Both the position numbers and the translations under genes were made by a program. The notes under the pieces are model-generated. The model was not told the DNA's origin, did not search any database, and saw only the letters and a program-made list of their open reading frames with translations. DNA of 64,000 nt, taken from assembly GCA_903970465.1 (NCBI GenBank), contig CAJCIO010000118.1, forward strand, positions 1 through 64,000. The letters are read 5' to 3'. The DNA is from Gammaproteobacteria bacterium. Its GTDB lineage: Bacteria > Pseudomonadota > Gammaproteobacteria > Pseudomonadales > Pseudomonadaceae. Position 1 is the first letter of the stretch. Every line of letters begins with the position of its first letter. This document shows, piece after piece, positions 48,131-58,284 of this stretch.

Positions 48131-48982
48131 ATGTTCCCGGACCGCTTCACCTTCTCCATCGCCGACTGGGTCAATGACGCCGTCGACGCCTTGGTCGGCC
48201 GCTACGGCGATGTGTTTCGGCACATCTCCGACACCCTGCTGTGGGCGATCGTCAAACTCGAAGCCGTGCTGCAACAGACGCCCTGGTGGCTGATGTTGAT
48301 CATTGTCGGCCTGGTCACCTGGCACGCCACACGCAAGGTATTCACCGCCGTGCTGATGGTCGGCTTGCTGTTCCTGGTGGGCGCGGTGGGGCTCTGGGAC
48401 AAGCTCATGCAGACCCTGGCGCTGATGCTGGTGGCAACGCTGATGTCGGTGATCATCGGCATTCCGCTGGGCATTCTGTGCGCGCGCAGCAATCGCCTGC
48501 GCGCGGTGCTGATGCCCTTGCTCGACGTCATGCAGACGCTGCCCAGCTTCGTGTACCTGATCCCGGTGCTGATGCTGTTCGGCCTGGGCAAGGTGCCGGC
48601 CATCTTCGCTACGGTGATCTACGCCGTGCCACCGCTGATCCGCCTGACGGACCTGGGCATCCGCCAGGTCGATCGCGAAGTCATGGAGGCGGCCAACGCC
48701 TTCGGCGCCAACCGCTGGCAACAGCTGTTCGGGGTGCAGTTGCCGTTGGCGCTGCCGAGCATCATGGCCGGTATCAACCAGACGACCATGATGGCTTTGT
48801 CGATGGTGGTGATCGCCTCGATGATCGGTGCTCGCGGCCTGGGTGAAGATGTGCTGGTGGGCATCCAGACGTTGAACATCGGCCGGGGGCTGGAAGCCGG
48901 GCTGGCCATCGTCATCCTTGCCGTGGTCATCGACCGCATCACCCAGGCTTACGGTCGCCCGCGGCGGGGGGGCACTGTATGA
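48131..48982 (+). CDS. hutW: ABC transporter permease, OpuAB/ProW type (HutW-like)
   Basis: A 283-residue inner-membrane permease. After a soluble N-terminal part (about 1-50) come about six membrane segments; the binding-protein-dependent transport motif is in REVMEAANAFGANRWQQLFGVQLPLALPSIMAG, the EAA loop that contacts the ATPase. It resembles ProW-class permeases and occupies the place of hutW of the HutXWV histidine/urocanate ABC system. It overlaps the ATPase gene by four bases. No binding-protein gene precedes it and its own ribosome-binding site is weak. Confidence 0.88.
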   Translation: MFPDRFTFSIADWVNDAVDALVGRYGDVFRHISDTLLWAIVKLEAVLQQTPWWLMLIIVGLVTWHATRKVFTAVLMVGLLFLVGAVGLWDKLMQTLALMLVATLMSVIIGIPLGILCARSNRLRAVLMPLLDVMQTLPSFVYLIPVLMLFGLGKVPAIFATVIYAVPPLIRLTDLGIRQVDREVMEAANAFGANRWQQLFGVQLPLALPSIMAGINQTTMMALSMVVIASMIGARGLGEDVLVGIQTLNIGRGLEAGLAIVILAVVIDRITQAYGRPRRGGTV

Positions 48983-49800
48983 GTGCGCCTAGAATCGAGC
49001 TGCGCAACGTCTACAAGATCTTCGGCAGCCGCGAGCGTCAGGCCCTGGAGCTGATCCGCAGCGGCCAGAGCAAGGAGCAGGTACTGGCTGCCACGGGCTG
49101 CGTGGTGGGGATCAACGACCTGTCGTTGACGGTCAATGCCGGGGAGATTTTCGTCATCATGGGGTTGTCGGGGTCGGGCAAGTCGACCCTGGTGCGCCAT
49201 ATCAACCGGCTGATCGACCCCAGCAGCGGCGCCATCCTCATCGATGGCCAGAACGTGCTCGACCTCGACATGGCACAACTGCGCGATCTGCGCCGCCAGC
49301 GCATCAGCATGGTGTTCCAGAGCTTTGGCCTGATGCCGCATCGCACCGTGCTCGAGAACGTCGCCTACGGCCTCACGGTGCGCGGCGAAACCAAGGCCCA
49401 TTGCCGCGAGCGCGCCCAGCACTGGGTGGCGGCCGTCGGCCTGCAGGGCTATGAACACAAGTGGCCCGAGCAGTTGTCTGGCGGTATGCGCCAGCGCGTC
49501 GGGCTGGCGCGGGCGCTGGCGGCCGACACCGATATCATCCTGATGGACGAGGCCTTCAGCGCCCTTGATCCGTTGATCCGTGCCGAAATGCAGGACCAGT
49601 TGCTGACCCTGCAGGGCACCCTGCACAAGACCATCGTATTCATCACTCACGACCTCGACGAGGCCGTGCGCCTGGGCAATCGCATCGCCATCCTCAAGGA
49701 TGGCCGGTTGATCCAGGTCGGCACGCCGAGGGACATTCTGCAGGCGCCTGCCGACGACTATGTCGATCGCTTCGTGCAGCGCCGGACCGCGACGTTTTGA
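48979..49800 (+). CDS. hutV: ABC transporter ATPase, ProV type without CBS domains (HutV-like)
   Basis: A 273-residue ATPase. Walker A GLSGSGKST (near residue 63), Q-loop VFQSFGLMPH, signature LSGGMRQRVGLARAL (near 165) and Walker B IILMDEAFSALDP are intact. The N-terminal LIRSGQSKEQVLAATGCVVG insertion is typical of ProV/OpuAA-type subunits, but the C-terminal CBS pair of ProV is absent. It lies in a coupled run with the permease and hutI (12 bases before hutI), so it is part of the hut operon. Confidence 0.88.
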   Translation: MSAPRIELRNVYKIFGSRERQALELIRSGQSKEQVLAATGCVVGINDLSLTVNAGEIFVIMGLSGSGKSTLVRHINRLIDPSSGAILIDGQNVLDLDMAQLRDLRRQRISMVFQSFGLMPHRTVLENVAYGLTVRGETKAHCRERAQHWVAAVGLQGYEHKWPEQLSGGMRQRVGLARALAADTDIILMDEAFSALDPLIRAEMQDQLLTLQGTLHKTIVFITHDLDEAVRLGNRIAILKDGRLIQVGTPRDILQAPADDYVDRFVQRRTATF

Positions 49801-49812
49801 GGGCTTGCTCAG

Positions 49813-51021
49813 ATGCATAAGAGACTTTGGCAGAACTGCCATGCCGCCACCATGGTGGGCGGCACTTATTCGATCATCGAGGACGCGGCCATTGTCACCG
49901 CAGGCGAGCGTATCCACTGGATTGGCCCACGCAGCGAGGCACTGGCCCAACAAGGTGAAGAGATCATCGACCTGGGGGGTGCCTGGGTGACTCCGGGGCT
50001 GATCGACTGCCACACCCACACGGTGTTCGGCGGTAACCGCAGCGGCGAGTTCGAACAGCGCCTGCAAGGGGTCAGCTATGCCGAAATAGCCGCAGCCGGG
50101 GGCGGCATCGCCAGCACCGTGCGTGCTACCCGTGCGGCCAGCGAAGACCAACTGTTCGCCAGTGCCCGGCAGCGTCTGGATGCACTGCGCCGCGATGGCG
50201 TGACCACGATAGAGATCAAATCCGGCTACGGGCTGGACCTCGCCAACGAGGCGAAGATGCTGCGCGTGGCGCGGCGCCTGGGCAGCGAATTGCCGGTGAC
50301 CGTGCGCGCCACCTGCCTGGCAGCCCACGCGCTGCCACCGGAATACCTTGAACGTGCCGATGACTACATCACCCATATCTGCGACGAGATGCTGCCCGCG
50401 CTGGCTGCCGAAGGGCTGGTAGACGCGGTGGACGCCTTTTGCGAGTACCTGGCGTTTTCGCCCGCGCAGGTCGAGCGGGTGTTCATCAAGGCGCAAGCGC
50501 TGGGGCTGCCGGTCAAGTTGCACGCCGAGCAGTTATCGTCGCTGGCGGGTGCCACATTGGCGGCGCGCTATCAGGCGCTGTCGGCGGACCACCTGGAATT
50601 CATGACCGAGGCCGACGCTATCGCCATGGCCGCCAGTAGTACGGTGGCAGTGCTATTGCCGGGGGCCTTCTATTTTTTGCGCGAGACCCAACTGCCACCC
50701 ATGGATGCCCTGCGCGCACACGGCGTTGCAATCGCCATCGCCAGCGATCTCAACCCGGGCACCTCGCCGGGGCTGTCGTTGCGGCTGATGCTCAACATGG
50801 CCTGCACGCTGTTCCGCATGACCCCGGAGGAGGCCCTGGCCGGTGTCACCGTGCACGCCGCCAAGGCCTTGGGCTTGCAGGCCAGCCATGGTTCGCTGGA
50901 GGCGGGCAAGGTCGCCGACTTTGTCGCCTGGAACATCGAACGCCCCGCCGACCTGGCCTACTGGCTGGGCGGCGATCTGGACAAGCGGGTCGTGCGACAT
51001 GGCCTTGAAGTGATTTTTTAA
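49813..51021 (+). CDS. hutI: imidazolonepropionase
   Basis: A 402-residue zinc amidohydrolase hydrolysing imidazolone-5-propionate to formimino-glutamate. Metal motifs [13 protein letters not shown] (near residue 64), [16 protein letters not shown] and [10 protein letters not shown] (near 315) are intact, as is IKSGYGLD. It is the third hut catabolic enzyme present here and lies only 12 bases after the ATPase gene. Confidence 0.97.
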   Translation: MHKRLWQNCHAATMVGGTYSIIEDAAIVTAGERIHWIGPRSEALAQQGEEIIDLGGAWVTPGLIDCHTHTVFGGNRSGEFEQRLQGVSYAEIAAAGGGIASTVRATRAASEDQLFASARQRLDALRRDGVTTIEIKSGYGLDLANEAKMLRVARRLGSELPVTVRATCLAAHALPPEYLERADDYITHICDEMLPALAAEGLVDAVDAFCEYLAFSPAQVERVFIKAQALGLPVKLHAEQLSSLAGATLAARYQALSADHLEFMTEADAIAMAASSTVAVLLPGAFYFLRETQLPPMDALRAHGVAIAIASDLNPGTSPGLSLRLMLNMACTLFRMTPEEALAGVTVHAAKALGLQASHGSLEAGKVADFVAWNIERPADLAYWLGGDLDKRVVRHGLEVIF

Positions 51022-51034
51022 GCAGGAGAACACT

Positions 51035-51835
51035 GTGGACAACGTATTCAGCTTCAAACAGGGCACTGTGCCGCTGCTGATCAGCATGCCCCACGCGGGT
51101 CTGCGCCTGACGCCGACCGTGGAGGCCGGGCTGGTACCCGAAGCCGCTGGGCTGCCGGATACCGACTGGCATATCCCGCGTCTGTACGATTTTGCCGAAG
51201 CCATGGGCGCCAGCCTGTTGAGTGCCGAGTATTCGCGTTTCGTCATCGACCTCAATCGGCCGTCTGACAACAAACCACTGTACGCCGGGGCGACCACCGG
51301 GTTGTTTCCCGCGATCCTGTTCGAGGGCGATCCGCTGTTCAAGGACGGTCAGGCGCCAAGCGATGAAGAGCGTGCCTCTTATCTGCAAAAAATCTGGGGC
51401 CCTTACCACCGCGCCTTGGCTGCGGAGCTGGAGCGCCTGCGCAGCGAATTCGGCTATGCGCTTTTGTGGGATGCGCATTCCATTCGTGCGCAAATCCCTC
51501 ATCTGTTCGACGGCGAGTTGCCGGACTTCAACCTAGGCACCTTCAACGGCGCCAGTTGCGATCCGAGCCTGGGTGCAGAACTGGAAGCGGTCTGCGCCAG
51601 CAATCCAGCCTTCACCCACGTGCTCAACGGGCGTTTCAAGGGTGGCCATATCACTCGCCATTACGGCGATCCGAGCCGCGATATCCATGCGGTGCAGTTG
51701 GAGTTGGTGCAACGGGCCTACATGGAAGAGTTCGATCCGTTCAACTACCGCGAGGACCTTGCCGAGCCGACTCGCCAGCAGATCAAGGCGCTGCTGCAGA
51801 CAATGCTCGACTGGGGCGCCGCGCGCTACGCCTGA
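51035..51835 (+). CDS. hutG: N-formylglutamate deformylase
   Basis: A 266-residue hydrolase that releases glutamate and formate in the last step of the five-step pathway, using the product of HutF. Typical segments are PLLISMPHAGLRLT, FVIDLNRPSD, GYALLWDAHSIR and FKGGHITRHYGDP. The GTG at 51035 follows AGGAGA. It ends the hut run that begins at hutU; no terminator with U-tract follows. Confidence 0.95.
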   Translation: MDNVFSFKQGTVPLLISMPHAGLRLTPTVEAGLVPEAAGLPDTDWHIPRLYDFAEAMGASLLSAEYSRFVIDLNRPSDNKPLYAGATTGLFPAILFEGDPLFKDGQAPSDEERASYLQKIWGPYHRALAAELERLRSEFGYALLWDAHSIRAQIPHLFDGELPDFNLGTFNGASCDPSLGAELEAVCASNPAFTHVLNGRFKGGHITRHYGDPSRDIHAVQLELVQRAYMEEFDPFNYREDLAEPTRQQIKALLQTMLDWGAARYA

Positions 51836-51840
51836 CCGCC

Positions 51841-51866
51841 CTGTGGAGCAGGGTCTGCCCGCGAAG
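51841..51866. repeat. single REP half after hutG
   Basis: CTGTGGAGCAGGGTCTGCCCGCGAAG-type sequence without a matching inverted partner; a degraded or solitary REP. Confidence 0.5.
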
Positions 51867-52055
51867 CGCTTTGTGAGACACAATGGCGCGCTTGACGATG
51901 ACCCTTCAGGGCTTTGGCTGGCGCCTTGGCGGCAGAGGCCACTCTCACAGGGCGCAGCGGCGCGGATATCCCCCTATCTCCAGAAGGGACATGCGCCTGA
52001 TGGCCTTTCAGGTTTATGATGGCCCCAGGAGCCTATTCCCTTAACGGAGCGCGTG

Positions 52056-53027
52056 ATGCAGACCTTGTACCCGCAGATCAAACCCTACGCCCGGCACGAT
52101 CTGGCCGTGGCAGAGCCGCATGTGCTGTATGTCGATGAAAGCGGGTCGCCTCAGGGTTTGCCGGTGGTGTTCATTCATGGTGGCCCGGGTTCTGGTTGCG
52201 ATGCCGCCAGTCGCTGCTATTTCGACCCGAACATGTATCGGATCGTGACGTTCGACCAGCGTGGCTGTGGCCGATCAACCCCCCATGCCAGCCTCGAGAA
52301 CAACACCACCTGGGACCTGATCGCCGACATGGAGCGCATTCGTGAGCACCTGGGCATCGAAAAATGGGTGCTGTTCGGTGGTTCCTGGGGTTCGACCCTG
52401 GCGCTCGCCTATGCGCAAAAGCACCCTGAACGCGTCCATGGCCTTATCCTGCGCGGGATTTTTCTCGCCCGGCCGCAGGAAATCGAGTGGTTCTACCAGG
52501 CCGGCGCCAGCCGCATGTTCCCTGATTACTGGCAGGACTACTTGTCGCCGATCCCTCAGGATGAACGCGGCGACCTGCTGCAAGCCTTCCACAAGCGCCT
52601 GACCGGCAGCGATCAGATCGCCCAGATGCATGCTGCCAAGGCCTGGTCGACCTGGGAAGGTCGCACCGCGACGCTGCGCCCCAACCCGTTGGTGGTCGAT
52701 CGGTTCTCCGAGCCGCAACGCGCCTTGTCGATTGCCCGCATCGAATGCCATTACTTCACCCACAAAGCCTTCCTCGAGCCTGACCAGCTGATCCGCGACG
52801 TGCCCAAGATCGCCCATCTGCCCGCCGTGATCATTCATGGTCGCTACGACGTGATCTGCCCGCTGGACAACGCCTGGGAACTGCATCAGGCGTGGCCCAA
52901 CAGCGAGTTGAAGGTCATCCGTGACGCCGGTCATGCGGCCTCTGAGCCGGGGATCACCGATGCCCTGGTCCGCGCGGCCGACCAGATGGCTCGGCGCCTG
53001 CTTGACCTGCCGCTCGAAGAAGCATGA
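52056..53027 (+). CDS. pip: proline iminopeptidase
   Basis: A 323-residue alpha/beta hydrolase that removes N-terminal proline from peptides. The oxyanion segment [10 protein letters not shown], the nucleophile [14 protein letters not shown] (Ser near residue 110), the acid in [11 protein letters not shown] and the base in DAGHAASE are all present. ATG 52056 has GGAG six bases upstream; the GTG just before it is less likely. The stop overlaps dtd by four bases. Confidence 0.95.
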   Translation: MQTLYPQIKPYARHDLAVAEPHVLYVDESGSPQGLPVVFIHGGPGSGCDAASRCYFDPNMYRIVTFDQRGCGRSTPHASLENNTTWDLIADMERIREHLGIEKWVLFGGSWGSTLALAYAQKHPERVHGLILRGIFLARPQEIEWFYQAGASRMFPDYWQDYLSPIPQDERGDLLQAFHKRLTGSDQIAQMHAAKAWSTWEGRTATLRPNPLVVDRFSEPQRALSIARIECHYFTHKAFLEPDQLIRDVPKIAHLPAVIIHGRYDVICPLDNAWELHQAWPNSELKVIRDAGHAASEPGITDALVRAADQMARRLLDLPLEEA

Positions 53028-53461
53028 AGGGGCTGCTGCAACGCGTCGGTTCGGCGCGGGTCGAGGTTGCCGGCGAAGTCGTCGGCGCCATCGACCAGGG
53101 ATTGCTGGTGCTGGTCGCCGTCGAGCCGGGCGATACCCAGGCGACGGCCGACAAGCTCTTGCACAAGCTGCTTAACTATCGAGTGTTCAGCGACGAGCAG
53201 GGCAAAATGAATCTCTCGCTCGCCGACATCGAAGGTGGTTTGCTGCTGGTATCGCAATTCACCCTGGCGGCCGACACCCGAAGCGGCCTGCGCCCGAGCT
53301 TCTCCACTGCAGCGGCGCCGGCGTTGGCCGCCGAGCTTTTCGCCTATTTGCAGGATCGGGCAAGCTCTGTGCATGGCAAGGTAGCGAGCGGCCGGTTTGG
53401 CGCCGATATGCAGGTCCATCTGGTAAACGATGGGCCTGTTACCTTCCTGATACAGGTGTGA
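53024..53461 (+). CDS. dtd: D-aminoacyl-tRNA deacylase
   Basis: A 145-residue dimeric enzyme that hydrolyses D-aminoacyl-t[20 protein letters not shown] and the cross-subunit loop with [11 protein letters not shown] (Gly-Pro motif) are the family signature. The start overlaps the pip stop (ATGA), so the two are coupled. The pip-dtd pairing recurs across Pseudomonas as I recall. Confidence 0.96.
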   Translation: MKGLLQRVGSARVEVAGEVVGAIDQGLLVLVAVEPGDTQATADKLLHKLLNYRVFSDEQGKMNLSLADIEGGLLLVSQFTLAADTRSGLRPSFSTAAAPALAAELFAYLQDRASSVHGKVASGRFGADMQVHLVNDGPVTFLIQV

Positions 53462-53724
53462 AAGCACGGGAATCATCGAATTGGTAAGAAATATCTTACT
53501 TTGTAGTAAAAAACCTCTTCAGCCCTGATGCGTTGTCTGACCGCGTGCTAGATAATCGCGCGCATCGGGGTCCGTTTCAGAGATCCATTTAGACCTGACT
53601 TGAGGGTGCTCTGGCGTCGCGTGGGGAATCATTACGCCCATTCGTAGTCCGAACATTGCTCGCCAACCCGGCAATCGATAGCTGGCCGTTGGTTTTATGA
53701 TCTGTTTTTCGGCGAGGGTTGCTC
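53462..53724. other. dtd-opgG intergenic region
   Basis: 263 bases with AT-rich sequence at 53484-53515 that could hold the opgG promoter. No clear -10/-35 pair, hairpin or REP is seen. Confidence 0.5.
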
Positions 53725-55632
53725 GTGATTGTTAGTTCCTGTACTGCACCAAGAACACCAGGCAAGCGCCTGCGCAGCCTCATGCTGGCCGGCTCTGCGC
53801 TTTTTTGCCTGTTCAGTGCCAGCCAGCTCTGGGCTTTCAGCCTCGACGACGTAGCGGACAAGGCCAAGGACCTCGCGGCGAAGAAATACGAAGCGCCAAA
53901 AAGTAACCTGCCGGCGGTGTTCCGCGACATGAAGTTCGCGGACTACCAGAAGATCCACTTCCGTGCCGACAAGGCCGAGTGGGTTGACGACAAGACGCCT
54001 TTCCGCCTGTCGTTCTATCACCAGGGTATGCACTTCGATACACCGGTGAAAATCAACGAGGTGACCTCCACTTCGGTCAACGAGATCAAGTACGACGCCA
54101 ATCGTTTCGATTTCGGTGATCTGCAGTTCGATCCCAAGGCCACCGAGCAACTGGGCTATGCCGGTTTCCGCGTGACCTACCCGATCAACCGGGGCGACAA
54201 GCAGGACGAAGTCATGACCCTGCTGGGCGCGAGCTACTTCCGCGTGATCGGCAAAGGTCAGGTCTATGGCCTCTCGGCACGTGGCCTGGCGCTGGACACC
54301 GCGCTGCCGTCGGGTGAAGAGTTTCCGCGCTTCACCGAGTTCTGGGTCGAAAAGCCGAACCCGGACGACAAACAGCTGATCATCTATGCGCTGATGGATT
54401 CGCCGCGTTCCACCGGTGCCTACCGCATGGTGCTGCGCCCGGGTACCGACAGCGTCCTCGACGTGCAATCGCGGGTCTACCTGCGTGACCACGTCAGCCG
54501 CCTGGGTATCGCGCCGCTGACCAGCATGTTCCTCTTCGGCTCCAATCAGCCGTCCAAGGTCCTTAACTACCGTCACGAGCTGCATGACTCTACCGGCCTG
54601 TCTATCCATGCCGGCAATGGCGAGTGGGTCTGGCGTCCGCTGAACAACCCGAAACACCTGGCCGTGAGCAACTTCATGGTCGAGAACCCGCGTGGTTTCG
54701 GTCTGCTGCAGCGTGGCCGAGATTTCAGCCGCTATGAAGACCTCGACGACCGCTACGACAAGCGCCCGAGCGCCTGGGTCGAGCCGCGTGGCGACTGGGG
54801 CAAGGGGACCGTCGACCTGGTCGAGATCCCGACTGCCGATGAAACCAACGACAACATCGTTGCCTTCTGGAATCCGGAAAAAATGCCGGAGCCGGGCGAG
54901 CCGCTGGATCACAACTATCGCATCCACTGGACCATGGACGAATCCGAGCTGCACTCGCCGGACATCGCCTGGGTCAAGCAGACGCTGCGCTCCACTGGCG
55001 ACGTCAAGCAATCCAACCTGGTTCGTCAGCCGGACGGCAGTGTCGCCTTCCTGATCGACTTCGAAGGGCCGGTGCTCAAGTCGCTGCTCGACGACGCCAA
55101 GGTGCGCAGTCAGGTCAGCGTCGGCGACAACGCCGATCTGCTCGAGAACAGCGTGCGCTACAACCCGGTCACTCAAGGCTGGCGCCTGACGCTGCGGGTC
55201 AAGGTCAAGGACACCAGCAAGTCCGTGGAGATGCGCGCTGCGCTGGTCCAGGACGCCTTGCCGGGTGATGCCACCGACGAGTCCGCCAAGACCGAACTGG
55301 CCCGCGGCGCCAAAGCCAAGGCCAAGGCCGACGCCGAGGCAGTCAAGGTCACCGAACCTGCAGCCAATGGTGAAGCTGGCAAGGACAAAGGTGTCGCCAA
55401 GTCCGACAAGCCCGCGGATGCCAAGGCCGATGCCAAAGCTGACGCGAAGGCCGACGCCAAAGCGGATGCTAAAGCGGATGCCAAAGCCACCGACAAGACC
55501 GCTGACGCCACCAAGCCTGGCGATGCAAACGCCCAGCCTGATGCTGCAGCGACTCCGTCCACCCCGGAACCGATCAAGACCGAACAAGTCCTGACCGAGA
55601 CCTGGAGCTACCAGTTGCCCGCCGATGAGTAA
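53725..55632 (+). CDS. opgG: glucan biosynthesis protein G (periplasmic)
   Basis: A 635-residue exported protein needed for osmoregulated periplasmic glucans. After a signal peptide ending near SASQLWA comes the OpgG fold ([73 protein letters not shown]). The C-terminal end [13 protein letters not shown] is the usual one, but about 100 residues of Ala/Lys/Asp-rich low-complexity sequence are inserted before it (about residues 525-620, with a six-fold A-D-A-K repeat near 565-590). Other family members are near 510-530 residues. GTG 53725 follows GAGGG at 8 bases; TTG 53719 is possible. Its stop overlaps opgH by 8 bases. Confidence 0.93.
   Translation: MIVSSCTAPRTPGKRLRSLMLAGSALFCLFSASQLWAFSLDDVADKAKDLAAKKYEAPKSNLPAVFRDMKFADYQKIHFRADKAEWVDDKTPFRLSFYHQGMHFDTPVKINEVTSTSVNEIKYDANRFDFGDLQFDPKATEQLGYAGFRVTYPINRGDKQDEVMTLLGASYFRVIGKGQVYGLSARGLALDTALPSGEEFPRFTEFWVEKPNPDDKQLIIYALMDSPRSTGAYRMVLRPGTDSVLDVQSRVYLRDHVSRLGIAPLTSMFLFGSNQPSKVLNYRHELHDSTGLSIHAGNGEWVWRPLNNPKHLAVSNFMVENPRGFGLLQRGRDFSRYEDLDDRYDKRPSAWVEPRGDWGKGTVDLVEIPTADETNDNIVAFWNPEKMPEPGEPLDHNYRIHWTMDESELHSPDIAWVKQTLRSTGDVKQSNLVRQPDGSVAFLIDFEGPVLKSLLDDAKVRSQVSVGDNADLLENSVRYNPVTQGWRLTLRVKVKDTSKSVEMRAALVQDALPGDATDESAKTELARGAKAKAKADAEAVKVTEPAANGEAGKDKGVAKSDKPADAKADAKADAKADAKADAKADAKATDKTADATKPGDANAQPDAAATPSTPEPIKTEQVLTETWSYQLPADE
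55420..55495 (+). repeat. in-gene tandem repeat encoding A-D-A-K units
   Basis: A 12-base unit (GCCGATGCCAAA and synonymous variants) is repeated about six times. The variants differ mostly at third codon positions, so the protein repeat is kept while the DNA has drifted. Confidence 0.85.
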
Positions 55633-58195
55633 TTCCCAAGCACAGCCAGAGTCGCTGCATGAATACCTGGCCCACTTGCCCATGAGTGAGGAGCAGCGCG
55701 CCGAGTTGGCGAGCTGCACTTCCTTCGGTGAACTCCACGAGCGTCTGTCGGCCTCCAGCGTCGGCAGCGATGGTCAGGCCGCGGCCGGGCATCGCCTGAC
55801 GCTCAACAGCGCGGCCGAGCTCGACGAGCACGGCCTGCTGGTGTTGGACGCCAACGGCCGGGTGCGGATCAAGGCGACCCCGCCGATCAACCGTACCAAG
55901 GTGGTCCCGGAGCCGTGGAAAACCAACGTGCTGGTACGCATGTGGCGGCGCCTGACCGGCAAGCCTATCGGCCCTGAACCGACCAGCGACAAGCGTGACT
56001 TGCCCAAGGCGCGCTGGCGCTGGGTCGGTTCCACGCGCCGCTACATCCTGCTGATCCTCATGCTGGGCCAGACCATTGTCGCCGGCTATTACATGAAAGG
56101 CATCATGCCCTACCAGGGCTGGGCCATGGTCGACCTGCAGGAAATCGTCCATCAGCCGTGGCTGACGTCGGCGCAGCAGGTACTGCCTTATGTGTTGCAG
56201 ACCAGCATTCTGGTGCTGTTCGGCATCCTGTTCTGCTGGGTCTCGGCGGGTTTCTGGACGGCGCTCATGGGTTTCCTCGAGTTGCTGACCGGGCACGACA
56301 AGTACCGCATTTCGGGTGCCAGCGCCGGTAACGAGCCGATCGAGCCGGGCGCGCGTACTGCGCTGGTCATGCCGATCTGCAACGAAGACGTGACGCGGGT
56401 ATTCGCCGGTTTGCGCGCGACCTTCGAGTCGGTCGCTGCCAGCGGCAACCTTGATCGTTTCGACTTTTTTGTACTCAGCGATACCTACGACCCCGACATC
56501 GCCGTTGCCGAGCAGCAGGCTTGGCTCGACGTGTGCCGCGAAACCAAAGGCTTCGGACGGATCTTCTATCGCCGCCGCCGCCGTCGCGTCAAACGCAAGA
56601 GCGGCAACCTCGACGACTTCTGCCGTCGCTGGGGTGGCGATTACCGCTACATGGTGGTCCTTGATGCGGACAGCGTCATGAGCGGCGAATGCCTCTCCGG
56701 CCTGGTGCGTTTGATGGAAGCCACACCGGATGCCGGCATCATCCAGACCGCGCCGAAAGCGTCGGGCATGGATACCCTTTATGCGCGCATGCAGCAGTTC
56801 GCGACCCGCGTCTACGGCCCGTTGTTTACCGCTGGCCTGCACTTCTGGCAGTTGGGTGAATCCCACTACTGGGGGCACAACGCGATCATTCGCATGAAGC
56901 CTTTCATCGAACACTGCGCCTTGGCGCCGCTGCCGGGCAAGGGCGCATTCGCCGGAGCGATTCTATCCCACGACTTCGTCGAAGCCGCGTTGATGCGTCG
57001 TGCCGGTTGGGGTGTGTGGATCGCCTACGATCTGCCGGGCAGCTATGAAGAACTGCCGCCCAACCTGCTCGACGAGCTCAAGCGTGACCGTCGCTGGTGC
57101 CACGGCAACCTGATGAACTTCCGCCTGTTCCTGGTCAAGGGCATGCACCCGGTGCACCGCGCGGTGTTCCTGACCGGGGTGATGTCCTACCTGTCGGCGC
57201 CGCTGTGGTTCTTCTTCCTGGTGCTGTCGACAGCCTTGCTGGCGGTCAACACCCTGATGGAACCGGCGTACTTCCTCGAGCCGCGGCAGCTGTATCCCTT
57301 GTGGCCACAGTGGCACCCGGACAAGGCCATCGCGTTGTTCTCGACCACGATCGTGCTGCTGTTCCTGCCCAAACTGCTCAGTATCATTCTGATCTGGGCC
57401 AAGGGCGCCAAGGAATACGGCGGGCGCTTCAAGGTCACTCTGTCGATGCTGATGGAGATGCTCTTCTCGATGCTGCTGGCGCCGGTGCGGATGATTTTCC
57501 ACACCCGTTTCGTGCTGGCGGCCTTCCTCGGTTGGGCAGCGACCTGGAATTCGCCACAGCGTGACGATGACTCGACGCCATGGAGTGAAGCCGTCAAGCG
57601 CCATGGCCCGCAAACGCTGCTGGGTTTTCTCTGGGCAGTGCTGGTGGTCTCGTTGAACCCGAGCTTCCTGTGGTGGCTTATTCCGATCGTCGGTTCGTTG
57701 ATGCTGTCGATTCCGGTGTCGGTGATTTCCAGCCGTACCAACCTCGGCTTGCAAGCACGTGACGAGAAACTGTTCCTGATCCCCGAGGAATATGCGGTAC
57801 CTCAGGAGTTGGCTTCCACCGATGCCTACACCCACGAGAACCGTTACCATGCACTCAAGGACGGTTTCGTCCGGGCTGTGGTCGATCCGCGGCAGAATGC
57901 CTTGGCCTGTTCGCTGGCCACAGCACGCCATGGTCAGGCTGAACCGATCGAGTGGATGCGTGCTGACCGTGTGCGCACGGCCTTGACGGTGGGACCAGAG
58001 AAGCTCGACAGCGCCACGCGCCTGTACTTGCTGAGCGACCCTGTCGCGCTGTCGCGTCTGCATTCGCAGGTGTGGAGCGATCAGAACGAAGCCTGGCTGG
58101 GTGCCTGGCGCAAGTCGGTCGCCGCCGACCCGCATGCGCCGCAGTTGCCGCTGCAGCCTGAAGTCGCGGTACCGCAGAACATGGTCAATGCCTGA
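55625..58195 (+). CDS. opgH: glucans biosynthesis glucosyltransferase H
   Basis: An 856-residue inner-membrane glycosyltransferase that builds the linear glucan backbone from UDP-glucose and feeds OpgG. It has about seven to eight membrane segments around a cytosolic GT2 domain with [11 protein letters not shown] (DxD), [38 protein letters not shown] and the [14 protein letters not shown] product-binding motif. The ATG lies inside the last codons of opgG (8-base overlap), giving tight coupling. A strong terminator follows. Confidence 0.96.
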   Translation: MSNSQAQPESLHEYLAHLPMSEEQRAELASCTSFGELHERLSASSVGSDGQAAAGHRLTLNSAAELDEHGLLVLDANGRVRIKATPPINRTKVVPEPWKTNVLVRMWRRLTGKPIGPEPTSDKRDLPKARWRWVGSTRRYILLILMLGQTIVAGYYMKGIMPYQGWAMVDLQEIVHQPWLTSAQQVLPYVLQTSILVLFGILFCWVSAGFWTALMGFLELLTGHDKYRISGASAGNEPIEPGARTALVMPICNEDVTRVFAGLRATFESVAASGNLDRFDFFVLSDTYDPDIAVAEQQAWLDVCRETKGFGRIFYRRRRRRVKRKSGNLDDFCRRWGGDYRYMVVLDADSVMSGECLSGLVRLMEATPDAGIIQTAPKASGMDTLYARMQQFATRVYGPLFTAGLHFWQLGESHYWGHNAIIRMKPFIEHCALAPLPGKGAFAGAILSHDFVEAALMRRAGWGVWIAYDLPGSYEELPPNLLDELKRDRRWCHGNLMNFRLFLVKGMHPVHRAVFLTGVMSYLSAPLWFFFLVLSTALLAVNTLMEPAYFLEPRQLYPLWPQWHPDKAIALFSTTIVLLFLPKLLSIILIWAKGAKEYGGRFKVTLSMLMEMLFSMLLAPVRMIFHTRFVLAAFLGWAATWNSPQRDDDSTPWSEAVKRHGPQTLLGFLWAVLVVSLNPSFLWWLIPIVGSLMLSIPVSVISSRTNLGLQARDEKLFLIPEEYAVPQELASTDAYTHENRYHALKDGFVRAVVDPRQNALACSLATARHGQAEPIEWMRADRVRTALTVGPEKLDSATRLYLLSDPVALSRLHSQVWSDQNEAWLGAWRKSVAADPHAPQLPLQPEVAVPQNMVNA

Positions 58196-58217
58196 TTCGC
58201 GGTAGAGACTGGAAACG

Positions 58218-58251
58218 AAAAGGCCCGGGATACTCTCCCGGGCCTTTTTTA
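58218..58251 (+). terminator. rho-independent terminator between opgH and chemoreceptor gene
   Basis: AAAAGGCCCGGG-stem, loop ATACTCT, CCCGGGCCTTTTTT; symmetrical, so it can serve both convergent genes. Confidence 0.9.
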
Positions 58252-58284
58252 TTGGGTACCGCTGATGGCCCTTGGCGGGCCGGG

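Noticed and set aside
53695..55719. 674-codon minus-strand frame opposite opgG
   Set aside because: A shadow frame whose GLG/SFG-rich tracts are the reverse of the OpgG repeat.
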